From contig OZ022508.1 in assembly GCA_963989385.1 (NCBI GenBank), forward strand, positions 56,087,087 through 56,151,086: DNA of 64,000 nt, written 5' to 3'. A program made the position numbers and the translations under genes. The notes beneath the pieces are model-generated. The model had not been told where the DNA came from. It did no database searches and saw only the letters and a list, made by a program, of their open reading frames with translations. Below are positions 11,998-22,946 of the stretch, in pieces (positions within the stretch are counted from its first letter, which is position 1; each line of letters opens with the position of its first letter). This DNA comes from Ctena decussata. Its lineage: Eukaryota > Mollusca > Bivalvia > Lucinida > Lucinidae.

Positions 11998-12318
11998 GGG
12001 CCATCATGGATTTTCAGTTTTCATTTGAGGCAGTTAGAAAACATGTTTTGGATTCCACAACATTGACGGACTAAAGAAACAAAATGGTTCAGAGCATTGC
12101 GCATTTCAGTGTCGCACACTTGTGAATGCGCTACAGCTACGGTCCATTTTTTGAAAGCGACGCTTTTTCAGACTTCGAAAAAGGGTACAGTTTAAAATCA
12201 GCAATAATTTTGCCAGATTGCATCTCAGCACCCTTTCTTTCATTCTCTTTGCTCAGAAACATGCTAAATTATAAATCTGAACCAAATTCTGCCTGGATTG
12301 AATAGAAAATCTATGCTT
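11998..12318. mobile_element. TAA-flanked block B, copy 2
   Basis: 321 bp, direct tandem copy of the preceding block with about seven substitutions by eye. TAA follows at 12319-12321. Confidence 0.65.
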
Positions 12319-12321
12319 TAA

Positions 12322-12971
12322 GGTTGCCATTCACAGTTTCGCACTTTTGGCCGGGGACAAAAATGCTAATATTTGGGGGTAGGCTTGTATCTTTGGCTAT
12401 AAATTCTTTTTGGCTCCTTATATGCAGGAAACTTTTCCTCCCTTTGAGTGAGCATGTGTCAGGAAAGTAAAAACTGAATTTATTTCCAACTCGAAAACCA
12501 TCCAATCACTGCACGGCATGGATGCGAAACTATGGCTGCACTGATAAAGCGGGAAATATAAATTGTCAAAATGATGGTGCTCATTTTCAATTAAGAATAG
12601 CAGAAAATCTAAACGGCTGGCAGGTATTCAGTTGCAGTTGACAGTGATCATCTGTAAGCCCTCTAGGTAAATCTGTAAGCTTTAGGTGTCAACAATGGTC
12701 CTGCTCTTGAGTAGAGCATGGGTAATAATGCCATTTTTGAAGAAATTTTCTGGCCCTAAAAAGTGGGTGGGGTGTCATTTTCTCTGCAACAATATTCATA
12801 TAAGGACCTTATAGGGGTTATAAATGGCTATAAAGTGTATTTAGGCATATGTACAGCTCATTCAAAGAGAAGAAAGAATGATTTATGCATTCAATCAGGC
12901 TAGAATGTCACTTTGTTTGGCTGACCCCCTGTGGAGTCACCAAGCTATCCAAAAAACTGTGGAGTGCAACC
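12322..12971. mobile_element. TAA-flanked MITE-like block A, copy 2
   Basis: 650 bp, same ends and orientation as copy 1, followed by TAA at 12972-12974 where the SINE resumes. Together the four blocks read TAA-A-TAA-B-TAA-B-TAA-A-TAA. Confidence 0.75.
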
Positions 12972-13393
12972 TAAGCCTGCCCAGGAATAGTGTGGTTAGG
13001 TTAACTGACCGTCCCGACATGACCTTAGCTGTTTACCGTGGACGTTAAGCATCAAATCAACCAATTCTCCCCCAGAACCCCAAATCCTATTATCTTGAAA
13101 CTTAGCATGTCGCACCAAGGACTCAAAAGGTCAACAAAATTTATAAAAATGATGACCCTGGGATGACCTTGATCTGTTTTACGGCAAGGTCAACTTTTGA
13201 GTCACTTAGGTTTTTCTATAGGAAAAAGTGAAAAAAGTTGATTTTTTTTTAGAAACAATGCAGTCTGCTACCTGAAAGTTTGTAGATGCAGACAACTAAT
13301 TAGGTAAATGAAGCTTTAGTGAGTATTCATGGTAAAGGTCATATCTTCACCTGGGCCTAAGGCCATTTACATTGAAAAATTAAAACTCGCTTT

Positions 13394-14612
13394 TTATCCC
13401 CCGACCGAAAGGTTCGGGGGATATAGCGATGAGCCTGGCGTCCGTCCGTCCGTCCGTCTGTCCGTCCGTCCGTCCGTCCGTAAACACTTTCTTGTCCGCT
13501 CTATATCTTGAATGCCCTTTGGAATATTTTCATGATACTTCACAGTTATGTAGAACAGGTCATGACGATGTGTCGCGTACAAGAATGGTAACTCTTGCTA
13601 TTGTACTTTTTGAATTATCTCCCCTTTGGTGATTTTTTGGCAGATTCGTGTCCGCTCTGTAACTTGAATACCCTTTGGAATATTTTCATGATACTTCACA
13701 GAAATGTAGAACAGATTATGATGATGTGTCGCGAACAAGAATGACAACTCTTGCTTTCTTACTTTTTGAGTTATTTCCCCTTGATAGTTTTAGGTGTGAT
13801 TTTTTGGCAGATTCGTGTCCGCTCTATAACCAGAATACCCTTTGGAATATTCTCATGATACTTCACAGATATGTAGAACAGGTCATGACGGTGTGTTGCG
13901 AAAAAGAATGACAACTCTTGCTTTCTTACTTTTTGAGTTATTTCCCCTGATCATTTTAGGTATGATTTCGTGTCCGCTCTATAACTTGAATACCTTTTGG
14001 AATATTTTCATGATACTTCACAGATATGTAGAACAGGTCATGACAATGTGTCGCGAACAAGAATGACAACTCCTGCTTTCTTACTTTTTGAGTTATTTCC
14101 CCTTGATGGTTTTAGGTCTGATTTCGTGTCCGCTCTATAACTTGAATACCTTTAGGAATATTTTCATGATACTTCACAGATATGTAGAACAGGTCATGAT
14201 GATGTGTCGCGAATAAGAATGACAACTCTTGCTTTCTTACTTTTGGAGTTATTTCCCTTTGATGATTTTAGGTGTGCGCTCCATAGCTTGAATACCTTTT
14301 GAAATATTTTCATGATACTTCACAGATATGCAGAACAGGTGATGACAATTTGTCTCATACATGAATGATAACTCTTGCTTTTAGACTCAGTGAATTATTT
14401 CCCTTTGGTAGTTTGAGCTGCTGTTTGAGTCTCTGCTCCATAACTGTATAACCCTGGCCAGCTCCAGAATTTGAATAACCGTGTACCTTTTAGAATATTG
14501 ATGATCATGCTGTGATATCTTATCAGTGTTCCTAACTCTCTCTTACCTCTTCACATTCCCGTGACCCCTCCCGCAACCCCCCCCCCAAAAAAAAAAAAAA
14601 AAAAAAAAATTT
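13394..14612. repeat. Hairpin-capped tandem-core element, family B, copy 1
   Basis: It starts with the hairpin ATCCCCCGACC-GAAA-GGTTCGGGGGAT at about 13397-13422, then a (CCGT)n run at 13440-13482. About six units of roughly 155 bp follow, each with TCGTGTCCGCTCTATAACTT, a TTTTCATGATACTTCACAG block, TAGAACAGGTCATGA and GACAACTCTTGCTTTCTTAC. It ends in a C-run and A-run (14578-14609). A second copy in the same orientation is at 60645-61690. Overlapping frames rich in RPSV or FHDTS are repeat translations, not genes. Confidence 0.8.
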
Positions 14613-15040
14613 TTTCCAGATTTGGATTCTTTGTCCAAATTCACTTACTAGAGAGCTCAAAATTAGATTTGTAGGGCTTGTACTTTAGAAGTTATTCACA
14701 CATTTTGAAAGTTGAATGTACCATATGCTGTACATTTGTGTATATGGTGGCTGTTTGAGATATTACCTCTTTTTAGCAGTCAAGCATACTGTTTTAGTCT
14801 GAGTGTTAGATAATCATGCATCTGTTAACAGTTAATGTCAATCAGAAGCATAAAAGAACGACAATATATTACTAATATGTGTTTTGAAGTGCACCCTTTT
14901 TACCAAGGCCCATGGGGGTCTTCGGTCGGGGGATTTGCCATCTCCTCTGATGGCTATTTTTATATAAACTTGACCATCATGAAATATTTCCGCGCTTGCG
15001 CCAATAACCCATCCAGAGTTTATTCAGTCTTTCAGTTAAC
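14613..15040. other. Stretch without recognised gene
   Basis: No domain, splice or repeat signal that I can support. Confidence 0.35.
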
Positions 15041-15720
15041 AGATTAGGGTCAAGCGAGGCAGTCCTCATTTGACCACAAATCAGACAAAACAAACAAACA
15101 AAAAAACAACAACAACGATTCTGGTGTCTTGGCAACAACAATCCCAGCCACAGGTATTATAGTTTTGGTCTTCTTCAGCATTGATGCCTACGGAAATCGC
15201 AGATCAATTGGTAAAAGGTCTGCCACCTTAGCTGACAGTTCATGGTCCTCTAGAGTGATCCTTTCGTGAGAAAAGATGCTGAGGATGGTCCTCTAGAGTG
15301 ATCTTTTCGTGAGAAAAGATGCGGAGGAGGCTTTCGTTGCTAGGCAATTACAGTCTCACTGATAGGGCTTAATTAGACGAAACTACATAGTCTGATCCAC
15401 ATTCTCTCTTATGAACTTTTCTTTGCTCTTGAGGGAACTCTTTTTAATGAAATTTATTGGTAGTTATTCAGATATGGTCGAAAAATAAATGGATAAACAC
15501 CTGAATTGCTGTAGTAAGCGAGGCAATCCTCATTCACCTAACAATCCTTACTCTCGTAACATGCGGGTCCTTAAATGCACCCAGCACCAAAATAAGGGCC
15601 AAGCGAGGCAGTCCTCATTTGACCTCATATCAGAAAAAGCGATTCTGGTGTCTTGGCAACAACAATTCCAGCCACAGGTATTCTAGTTCTTGGGCTTCTT
15701 CTTTCTTTTGAATGTTTTCG
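15041..15720. repeat. Imperfect direct duplication starting with a GAGGCA-TCCTC hairpin
   Basis: Two blocks, about 15051-15175 and 15598-15703, share AAGCGAGGCAGTCCTCATTT, GATTCTGGTGTCTTGGCAAC and CAGCCACAGGTATT. A third hairpin copy lies at about 15516. A shorter duplication (GGTCCTCTAGAGTGATC...GAGAAAAGATGC) is at 15242-15325. Confidence 0.6.
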
Positions 15721-15965
15721 TAGCTCTTGAAGGAACTTAAATTTTTCTGAATTTTATTGGTAGTTATTCAGAAATGATCGAAGAAATTCTTTCTAATTCT
15801 CAAAAGCCATAATTTCCACAATTCCCGTCCAGGACGTATGCCATCAAAATACAAGTCCTCAAAATTATAGTAATATCTTGATTGACGACCGTGTTTAATT
15901 TTAGTGTTTTTCAAAAGATCCAGCGAAAATTTTGGAGTATAACAATTATTCAGAGAATCTATAAG

Positions 15966-16035
15966 GGACCGACCATTTTATATTCTGGTGGTGGTGGTGG
16001 TGGTGGTGGTGGTGGGGGGGGGGGGGGGGGCTGGT
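15966..16035. repeat. GGGACCGACCAT repeat end with (GGT)n and G-run
   Basis: AGGGACCGACCATTTTATAT is followed by (GGT)n at 15986-16013, then a pure G run and GCTGGTATT. The same end, inverted, is at about 18965-19016, so this is one terminus of a dispersed repeat. Confidence 0.6.
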
Positions 16036-16754
16036 ATTCTTGATGGAGACACAACATTTTATTTCACTGGCCTCTGGAAACAATTTCTCTTTTTTTTTCA
16101 CCTTGTGGGAGCTAATTTATTTTTTTACAAACTAACTCAAACAGGTTATTTTTTTTTAATTTTTAGCTGAACTATCAGATCCTTGTTTACTTAACCTTAA
16201 TATCCTTTTATTTTACCCACATCAGTATTTTTTACACCTTTTTTCTAAAAAAAAAAAGAACATGGTGCTGTCTTTAACCATGCCAAGGGCTTGGCTTACC
16301 TTGCTTTTGCAAACCAGTGCCTGGAGCATGTTACTTTTTTCATCTAAGGTACAGATACAAACATCCCTGTATGAGTTTGGCAAAAAATTAGGCCTTAAAT
16401 TAGGGATATTTTGGCCAAAATTTAGGGCTATTTTGGCAAAGTTTTAGGGCTAACATTAGGAATTTAAGTTTTTTTTTCTATCCAAATATATGCCCAAACA
16501 TGCTTTATTTGTATTTTAGAAAGTTTGATAAATTCTTACATGATAGAGTCACATTACTTACATTATAGAGTCACATTATACATGAATGGTAATTTATAAA
16601 ATGGCTGAAAGTTCTGTGCTTAGAAGTTAACAAAGGGGGGTCTGGGGGGGGGGGCAACGCCCCCCGGAAGCTAAAGCAATTTCCCAATTTCAATGGCAAT
16701 TTTAAGACTGGAAACAATAGAGAAAAACTAGGAACGATGACAAATAAGGGTTTT

Positions 16755-18515
16755 TGTCGCACCTGCTTTAGCAAGGTGCGATATAGGAGTTCACTTTTCC
16801 GTCCGTCCGTCAGTCCATCCGTCTGTCCGTCCGTCCACAATTACGTCGACCCTAGCGTTCGGGTCCATTATTCTCATACTATGACACCTACGTTCATCAA
16901 ACCTGATATAAAGTTTCTACTTAGAATGGTCTCGAGGAACCTTGAGCCTATTTTGACCTTTGACCTGTTTTTCATGCTCTAATGACTTCGTAAAATTCTG
17001 TGGCGTCCGTCCATCCACAATTACGTCGACCCTAGCGTTCGGGTCCATTATTCTCAATCTATGATACCTACGTTCATCAAACAAGGTATAACGTTTCTTC
17101 TTAGAATGGTCTCAAGGAACCTTAAGGTGCGATATAGGAGTTCACTTTTCCGTCCGTCAGTCCATCCGTCCGTCAGTCCGTCCGTCCGTCCACAATTACG
17201 TCGACCCTAGCGTTCGGGTCCATTATTCTCATACTATGACACCTACATTCATCAAACCTGGTATAAAGTTTCTACTTAGAATGGTCTCGAGGAACCTTGA
17301 ACCTATTTTGACCTTTGACCTATTTTTCATGCTCTAATGACTTCGTAAAATTCTGTGGCGTCCGTCCATCCACAATTACGTCGACCCTAGCGTTCGGGTC
17401 CATTATTCTCAATCTATGATACCTACGTTCATCAAACAAGGTATAAAGTTTCTTCTTAGAATAGTCTCAAGGAACCTTGCACTTATTTTGACCTTTGCCT
17501 ATTTTTCGTGCTCTGATGACTTCATAAATTTCTATGCCAAAAATTACGTCAACCCTAGTGTTTAAATCCATTTCTCTCCATCTATGATACCTGCAATCTT
17601 CAAACCTGGTATAAAGTTTTTTCTTAGGATGGTCTAGAGGAGTGTTGCCTTTATTTTGACCTTTGACCTATATTTTATGCTCTGCTGACTTAGTAAAAAT
17701 TACGTCAACCCTAGCATACTGGTCATTTATCTCAATCTATGATAACTATGGTCATCAAACCTGGTATAAAGTTTCTATTTAGGTTGATCTAGAGGATTGT
17801 TGCACTTATTTTGACCCATATTTCATGCTCTGCTGACTTTGTAAAATTTTACTTACAAAATAAAATTGACCCTATCATTGAAGTCCATTTCTCTCTGACA
17901 ATCTATGAGGACTAGAATCATCAAACCTGGTATAAAGTTTCATCTTAGAATGAACTCGAGGATTAATGCACTTGTTAGGCCTTGATATATATTTCACGTG
18001 CTACTGATTTGTAAAATTTCAGATCCAAAATTGTGACGACCTTAGGGTTTGAGTCCATCTCTCTTTAAATACAATGGGTGTAATCATCAAACCTGGCTTG
18101 AAGATTGTCCTGGGATGCTGCTATTATTTGTACCCTTGACCTTTATATCATGCTCTATTGACCTTATAAATTTTATGTCAACCTGGCATCCATGATTATA
18201 TGGACAAGAGCATTCAAGTCCCTTTTCTCACTAACTATACCACCTACTTTTACAATCATCAGACATGGCATAAAAATTTTTCTTAAGCTGGTGTCCTCTT
18301 TTGATTGACAGCTTTATACCTTTAACCTCTTTTTTAACTCTGTTGACTGTAGAGCTTTATGTATAGAACTGCATCTTTTCTAGTTTGTAAGTCCAATTTG
18401 CTCAAATTTCTACGTAAATTCATCAGACCTAGTGTACACTTTCCTCTAACCATGGTATGTACTACTGAGAAAGCATAAGGCAGGTGCGACATAGCATTCC
18501 GCGGAATTCTTGTTA
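16755..18515. repeat. Hairpin-capped tandem-core element, family C
   Basis: Left end is the hairpin TCGCACCT-GCTTTAGCA-AGGTGCGA at about 16757-16781, then CCGTCCGTC-type runs. Units follow with CACAATTACGTCGACCCTAG, a CATCAAACCTGGTATAAAGT block and TGACCTTTGACCT. A direct duplication of about 350 bp repeats the start at 17124. The right end reads GCAGGTGCGACATAGCATTC followed by CGCGGAATTCTTGTT near 18481-18514, an inverted echo of the left hairpin. No coding potential. Confidence 0.75.
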
Positions 18516-18723
18516 TATTAGGACTTTTGCCTTTTAGAGTGTTTATTTTGCCATAATGGTTTTGTCTCCCATAAGCTAGTGACTCTTTTGCATTTCAGTT
18601 TTAGTGCAAACATTTACTTAGTAATGTGGCAGGTCAATAATACATGTATGTGAATGTTGCACAGGATGTTTTTGTAATGTATGCATATGCTGGCCCGCTG
18701 GTGTAAACCAATTGTAGATGATA

Positions 18724-19016
18724 TTAAAATATTACCATAAAAATGGGGGCTGGGGGCGCAGCCCCCCAGAAGCCAGAGACATTATAAAAACTCAATTCCA
18801 ATGGAATTATCTGCAGACTATATATTTTTTTTAAATTTTGGGTGGAGACAGGTTATTTTTTTCTCTTACTTTTGAGGCCAGATTATTTTTTGAACCCCCA
18901 TATGAGCCAGGTTATTTTTTTCTTGCATATCCAAAGACAGGGATTTTTTTTGATAAATATACCAGCCCCCCCCCCCCCCCCCCCCCCCCCTAGTATATCA
19001 AATGGTCGGTCCCTAA
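18724..19016 (-). repeat. Dispersed repeat ending in GGGACCGACCAT (inverted)
   Basis: It contains the palindromic GGGGGCTGGGGGCGCAGCCC block near 18725, several CAGGTTATTTTTTT-type segments, a C-run at 18966-18990 and the terminus ATCAAATGGTCGGTCCCT at 18998-19015. A related GGGGG...CGCCCCCC block lies at 16636-16670. Its end coincides with the break in the SGNH-like gene. Confidence 0.55.
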
Positions 19017-19474
19017 CTTCATTTAAAATTTTCACTGCAGTTTCTAACTGCTCATCGCTCCCATCCCTTTCTTGCACATCCAAACCGTGGCTTTCATTCC
19101 ATTTTGAAATGGAGTAAACCGGGCATTTCAGAAAAAACCACTCGACTGGAGTTATTAATTCCGCGAACTTTTTCCTGCATATCTTGCAGTGCATTTCTCA
19201 GTTCCTGATGTTCAAATCCCCGTAAACTGACCCTTTTACTCTGCCCAATCTTTGTAAGGTCACAAGCTCCGAGCCATATGAAAACTAGAGGTTCCTGCAT
19301 GTCTTCGATTTTCTCATTTAGACTGTCAAGGAGACTGTTGTTACCTATCCGGGCACCGCCTCTCCATATAAATTCTAAGAAATCCCGGTGTTCCAGACAA
19401 ATTGACAGATACCGGCCTTTTGAATCTGTTACCACAAAAGCACGCCTTCCGGGTCTGCGTTCTTCTTGTAACAT
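19017..19474 (-). pseudogene. SGNH/GDSL-hydrolase-like fragment
   Basis: Minus-strand reading from the Met at 19474 gives block I-like FVVTDSKGRYL (D-S-x-G in place of GDS), then a GGARI block, then VFIWLGACDLTKIG (block III-like G-x-x-DL). A frameshift in a T-run near 19128 moves the sense frame to CPVYSISKWNESHG and an acidic helix ending in ILNEV. Reading stops where the GGGACCGACCAT repeat starts. SGNH domains are esterase-like; similar modules occur in ORF1 of some retroelements and in multicopy mollusc genes (inference). The C-terminal Asp/His block is missing. Length is about 150 residues, less than a full domain. Confidence 0.55.
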
Positions 19475-19757
19475 CGTCTCGAAATGTGCGATTACTGACA
19501 GACATTGTGACTAATCAACACGTGCAGGAAGCTAGCGCATTCGGCATGTGCTATAAGCAAAGCGACGAGTGTGTTCGAGTGCCACAGTAATAGCATTTCG
19601 TTTTGTGTGCACCATTGTCCTCCTTTTTATAAGAGTATGGAATGGTTTCGTGCGAAGGTCTATTTGTAGCTACAAATCCTTTTTTTTTTGCTAAAAAGGG
19701 GAGGAGAATTTATCAGAATTTATACATATTATTAGAATAAGGTATCAATTCGAAGAA

Positions 19758-20153
19758 GTTAAATACAGAAACGTGCGTCTGTCGCACTAAAATTGGTATG
19801 GATACGTTTATATTCGTACAAGGACCACATAACCAATGATGAGGTTCGCAGAAAGATCCAAACAGCCATTGGAGAATATGATGAACTCCTGACGCTGGTC
19901 AAGAAACGGAAACCAAGGTGGTTTGGCCACGTCTCAAGGTCTTCTGGTTTAGCAAAGACGATTCTACAGGGCACAGTGAAAGGAAAAAGAAGAGGTAGGC
20001 AAAAAGAAGATGTGGGAGGACAATGTTGAAGAGTGGACAGGTATGGATTTGGCCAGCTCGACTAGGGCAGCTGAAAACAGGACAAGGTGGAAAGGAATTG
20101 TTTCAAAGTCGTCTGTGGTGCCCCAACGACCTAGTACGGTTATGGGATATAAT
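19758..20153 (+). pseudogene. RTE-like LINE, ORF2 C-terminal end
   Basis: Sense reading SYKDHITNDEVRRKIQTAIG, then KKRKPRWFGHVSRSSGLAKT and LQGTVKGKRRGRQK matches the region after the RT domain in RTE-type non-LTR elements (basic R-W-x-GHV motif). A one-base shift near 20005 restores MWEDNVEEWTGMDLASS, then AAENRTRWKGIV and VVPQRP, and a TGA ends it at 20151-20153. RT and endonuclease domains are absent, so this is a 5'-truncated fossil. Confidence 0.8.
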
Positions 20154-20854
20154 TGAATATTCTAATACACGCCCACCACTTTGTTTTCTAAAATAAGTAT
20201 TGCAGACTGACTAAAATTGCATGGCAAGCAACAATCCCGAGAATGACTCAAAAAACACATTTCATGTCTTTCCTACTTCGATTAATTTATATGCAAATTT
20301 TTTTTTTGTTGTTATGGCAATATCCAGGTCAGGTATTAACCGCATGACCCACGAAATGTTTAATGAAATAGTTAAAGATTTTTAGTGGTGTCAAGTGGCA
20401 ACGTTTATTCTCTCACAGTAACATTCACGCAATGGCTATGGAAAGCACTACTGAGAGCAATCGATTTGTTTCAATGTACAATTGACAATGCAACGTCCGG
20501 CCAAGAACGTTCGATAGGATTAATACGGTATACCTAGTATGATTACTTATGGTTAATTGTTTTTTTGTTTAAAATAGATAAAAGCGAGCGACACTATCCT
20601 CATTCGCCTACGATATTAATAACACTGTGGGAGTAACAGTTTTAATAAAGTAATATGGTTAACATCATCAGCAGCGGGACAAATTACGCAAACGCTTTAT
20701 CCCCGACAATCGTCATCTTGCCAGACTAATGTGTCAAAATAGTGACAGTTTTCCATTACCCATGTGACCTGCAACTATTTTTGCTTGTTGTGGGAGAGGT
20801 GACAAAACAGATGTGACATGCTCAAAAGAATAAGTAAAAAGATAGTCACTGGTC
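20154..20854. other. Stretch without recognised gene
   Basis: AT-rich. One degenerate AGCGAGCGACACTATCCTCA hairpin-like motif lies at 20583. No coding signal. Confidence 0.35.
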
Positions 20855-21057
20855 AGGAACGAATACAATCAGCTCTCCTGTTCCAGGGAAAAAATAGGAA
20901 CGAATACAATCAGCTCTCCTGTTCCAGGGAAAAAATAGGAAAGAATACAATCAGCTCTCCTGTTCCAGGGAAAAAAATAGGAACGAATACAATCAGCTCT
21001 CCTGTTCCAGGGAAAAAATAGGAACGAATACAATCAGCTCTCCTGTTCCAGGGAAAA
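20855..21057. repeat. Minisatellite, five copies of a 41-bp unit
   Basis: Unit starts AGGAACGAATACAATCAGCT and ends CTGTTCCAGGGAAAAAAT. Copies start at 20855, 20896, 20937, 20979 and 21020; the fourth interval is 42 bp by one extra A. Copies are nearly identical, which points to recent expansion. Because 41 is not a multiple of 3, the frames across it cycle through three translations and are not genes. Confidence 0.95.
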
Positions 21058-21629
21058 ATTATATACATTAACTGACAGTAGTTCACAAAAGTCAAGCATA
21101 GGTAAATCAAATAAACAGCTCTTTTTCAGACAGGTGTTCACTTAGCTACAACTTAAAACACTTCTTCAACAGGTGAACGAAAGCATCAACGTGAACAACA
21201 AGTAAAATTCAGTAAACACATCCTTAGATCACAGTAATAGATTACTTGGGACGGGGGGGGGGGGGGGGGGGGGAGGCGTGGAAATTAACCTAGTTTTACG
21301 GATCCCAACCCTTGCCCACAGCTTCCACAATAATTCGAAGCATTTTGTTAGCCATTCGCTCCGCGCGAAGTTTGCACTTTGCATGCAGCTGGCCTCCACA
21401 TTCAACTTAATGCAGATTAATATTTTCTATTGTATATTTCTTTTTTTGCAAGTGGATCCGGGTAGCGATTTTCGTACAAAGGAACATGATATTGTTGCAT
21501 GCAGATATCCATGCAACAAAACCATGATCCTCGATAAAAAATCGTTATCCCAGACTCACCTGAAAAACTTAAATATTAGAAAATATATTTTGCAGCAACT
21601 TGAATGTGATACAAGGTGCATGCAAAATG
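21058..21629. other. Stretch without recognised gene; G-run
   Basis: Pure G tract at about 21254-21273. The open plus frame at 21278-21667 has no recognisable motif and its end overlaps the antisense of the DUF6589-like gene. Confidence 0.4.
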
Positions 21630-22280
21630 CTACGGCTGCAGGGTATATGCTCGAAGGAAAATGCTAATTACTATTCTGCGCCTCTTGTCGAGAACTTTTG
21701 ATAACTGTTTCAGTTTTGCTGGAAACTTCCCAGCTTGTCTGGGTGTTTCAGATAGCACGAAATTAGGAAAAGCGGCGGAATGTTTACGGCCGCGTATGAT
21801 AGAAAATAGGTTTTGATTCCCAAACAATTCTATAAGTCTGGAAACATTACTATCTCTATATTGAGCACGGCGTCTGTGGCGGTAAACTTCGTTTTCCACA
21901 ACATTAGTATCGAAAACATTGTCAAGGGCGTCCCCTAAGGGGCCAATAATTTGGCTACACCTATGAATAGTGGTATGGGTATACCTTCCTTTTGAAGATT
22001 CCAGTAAATCCTTAAATAACCTGTTTAAAATTTCGTTCATAAAGTCTAAAGGAAGATTTCTTCCATACACTGTTCTATTATGAATAAGATCATGTCTTAA
22101 TTTGGAAGGCAACCATCCATTAATAGAAGCAAGCAGGCGATGAGCAATAATTAATTATTTCGGATGTTTATACCCAAAGAAGTGTATCAAATCGAACTTC
22201 CAAAATGACAAAATCGCTTCAGCGTCTGCCTCTCTTACTGCATCACGACAGCAGAGTAGATTTAGGCGTTGTCATACGAT

Positions 22281-22946
22281 ACCAGTGCTATAACTGAACA
22301 CATAATCATGCTGTGGGTCGGATTTAGCACTGATGTCTTCCCTTGTTTCCTTGTTGGTAGCTTCTTACAAGGATCACAACAGAACCACTTACCTTTCGGT
22401 GCTTTGTTAGGATTTATAGTCAAACAGCGCATGTGATACCATTCAAATCTTGTACATTGTGACTCGGCACTACAGCCTATCATTGGTTCGTCACTTCCAA
22501 GATCCGTTTGGCATTCACAAAATTTGTATGGTTCAACATTGCGACACTTGCATTCATCGCTACAGTACCAAGGAACAGAATGTTTTCAGGGTCAATTCAA
22601 GCACAAGAATAGTACCAGTGCTATAACTGAACACATAATCATGCTGTGGGTCGGATTTAGCACTGATGTCTTCCCTTGTTTCCTTGTTGGTAGCTTCTTA
22701 CAAGGATCACAACAGAACCACTTACCTTTCGGTGCTTTGTTAGGATTTATAGTCAAACAGCGCATGTGATACCATTCAAATCTTGTACATTGTGACTCGG
22801 CACTACAGCCTATCATTGGTTCGTCACTTCCAAGATCCGTTTGGCATTCACAAAATTTGTATGGTTCAACATTGCGACACTTGCATTCATCGCTACAGTA
22901 CCAAGGAACAGAATGTTTTCAGGGTCAATTCAAGCACAAGAATAGT
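22281..22946 (-). repeat. 333-bp tandem duplication carrying a PHD finger
   Basis: Two direct copies, 22281-22613 and 22614-22946, look identical by eye over their whole length. Each encodes on the minus strand a Cys4-His-Cys3 PHD finger: FCEC, GC-SAES-QC, EWYHMRC and FCCDPC. PHD fingers read histone H3 tails in the nucleus. The period of 111 codons keeps frame in principle, but the junction reading meets a TGA just upstream of the finger. A TTGGTACTGTAG acceptor-like end precedes each finger. Confidence 0.87.

Larger units (their letters stand above)
10827..13079 (+). mobile_element. tRNA-derived SINE split by a 1.95-kb insertion, 14-bp target duplication
   Basis: The tRNA-like head at 10847-10919 folds well: acceptor GGCCGCG/TCTGGCC, A box TAGCGCAATCGG, CAT in the anticodon position, and T arm CTGGG-TTCGAAA-CCCGG. 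The SINE body runs to 11019, is interrupted, and resumes at 12975 to a tail near 13065. Exact 14-bp direct repeats TCTCCCCCAGAACC at 10827-10840 and 13066-13079 are the SINE target duplication. The uninterrupted relative at 1201-1482 confirms the join (TCTAAGCCTGC). Confidence 0.9.
10600..13390. repeat. Decayed family A repeat hosting a nested SINE
   Basis: Left part (10765-10840) has GGTCACATACCCAAAATGG and an AAAAATCATCTCCCCCAGAA block. Right part (13066-13330) has CTTGAAACTTAGCATG, GATGACCTTGATC and TTTTACGGCAAGGTCAACTT. Both match the roughly 440-bp unit seen clearly at 56464-58413, so the 2.2-kb interior is insertional. Confidence 0.6.

Noticed and set aside
11020..12971. LTR retrotransposon (A blocks as 650-bp LTRs, B-B as interior)
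   Set aside because: A blocks lack TG...CA ends, have short inverted ends instead, the duplication is 3-bp TAA, and there is no primer-binding site or coding interior.
13329..13632. Frames rich in RPSV repeats near 13.4 kb and 16.8 kb
   Set aside because: Translations of the (CCGT)n spacer of tandem-core elements.
20855..21057. CRISPR-like array
   Set aside because: There are no variable spacers between the 41-bp units and the genome is eukaryotic; it is a plain tandem repeat.
20818..21110. Frames with repeated QSALLFQG / NTISSPVPG segments
   Set aside because: Translations of the 41-bp minisatellite, whose period is not a multiple of three.
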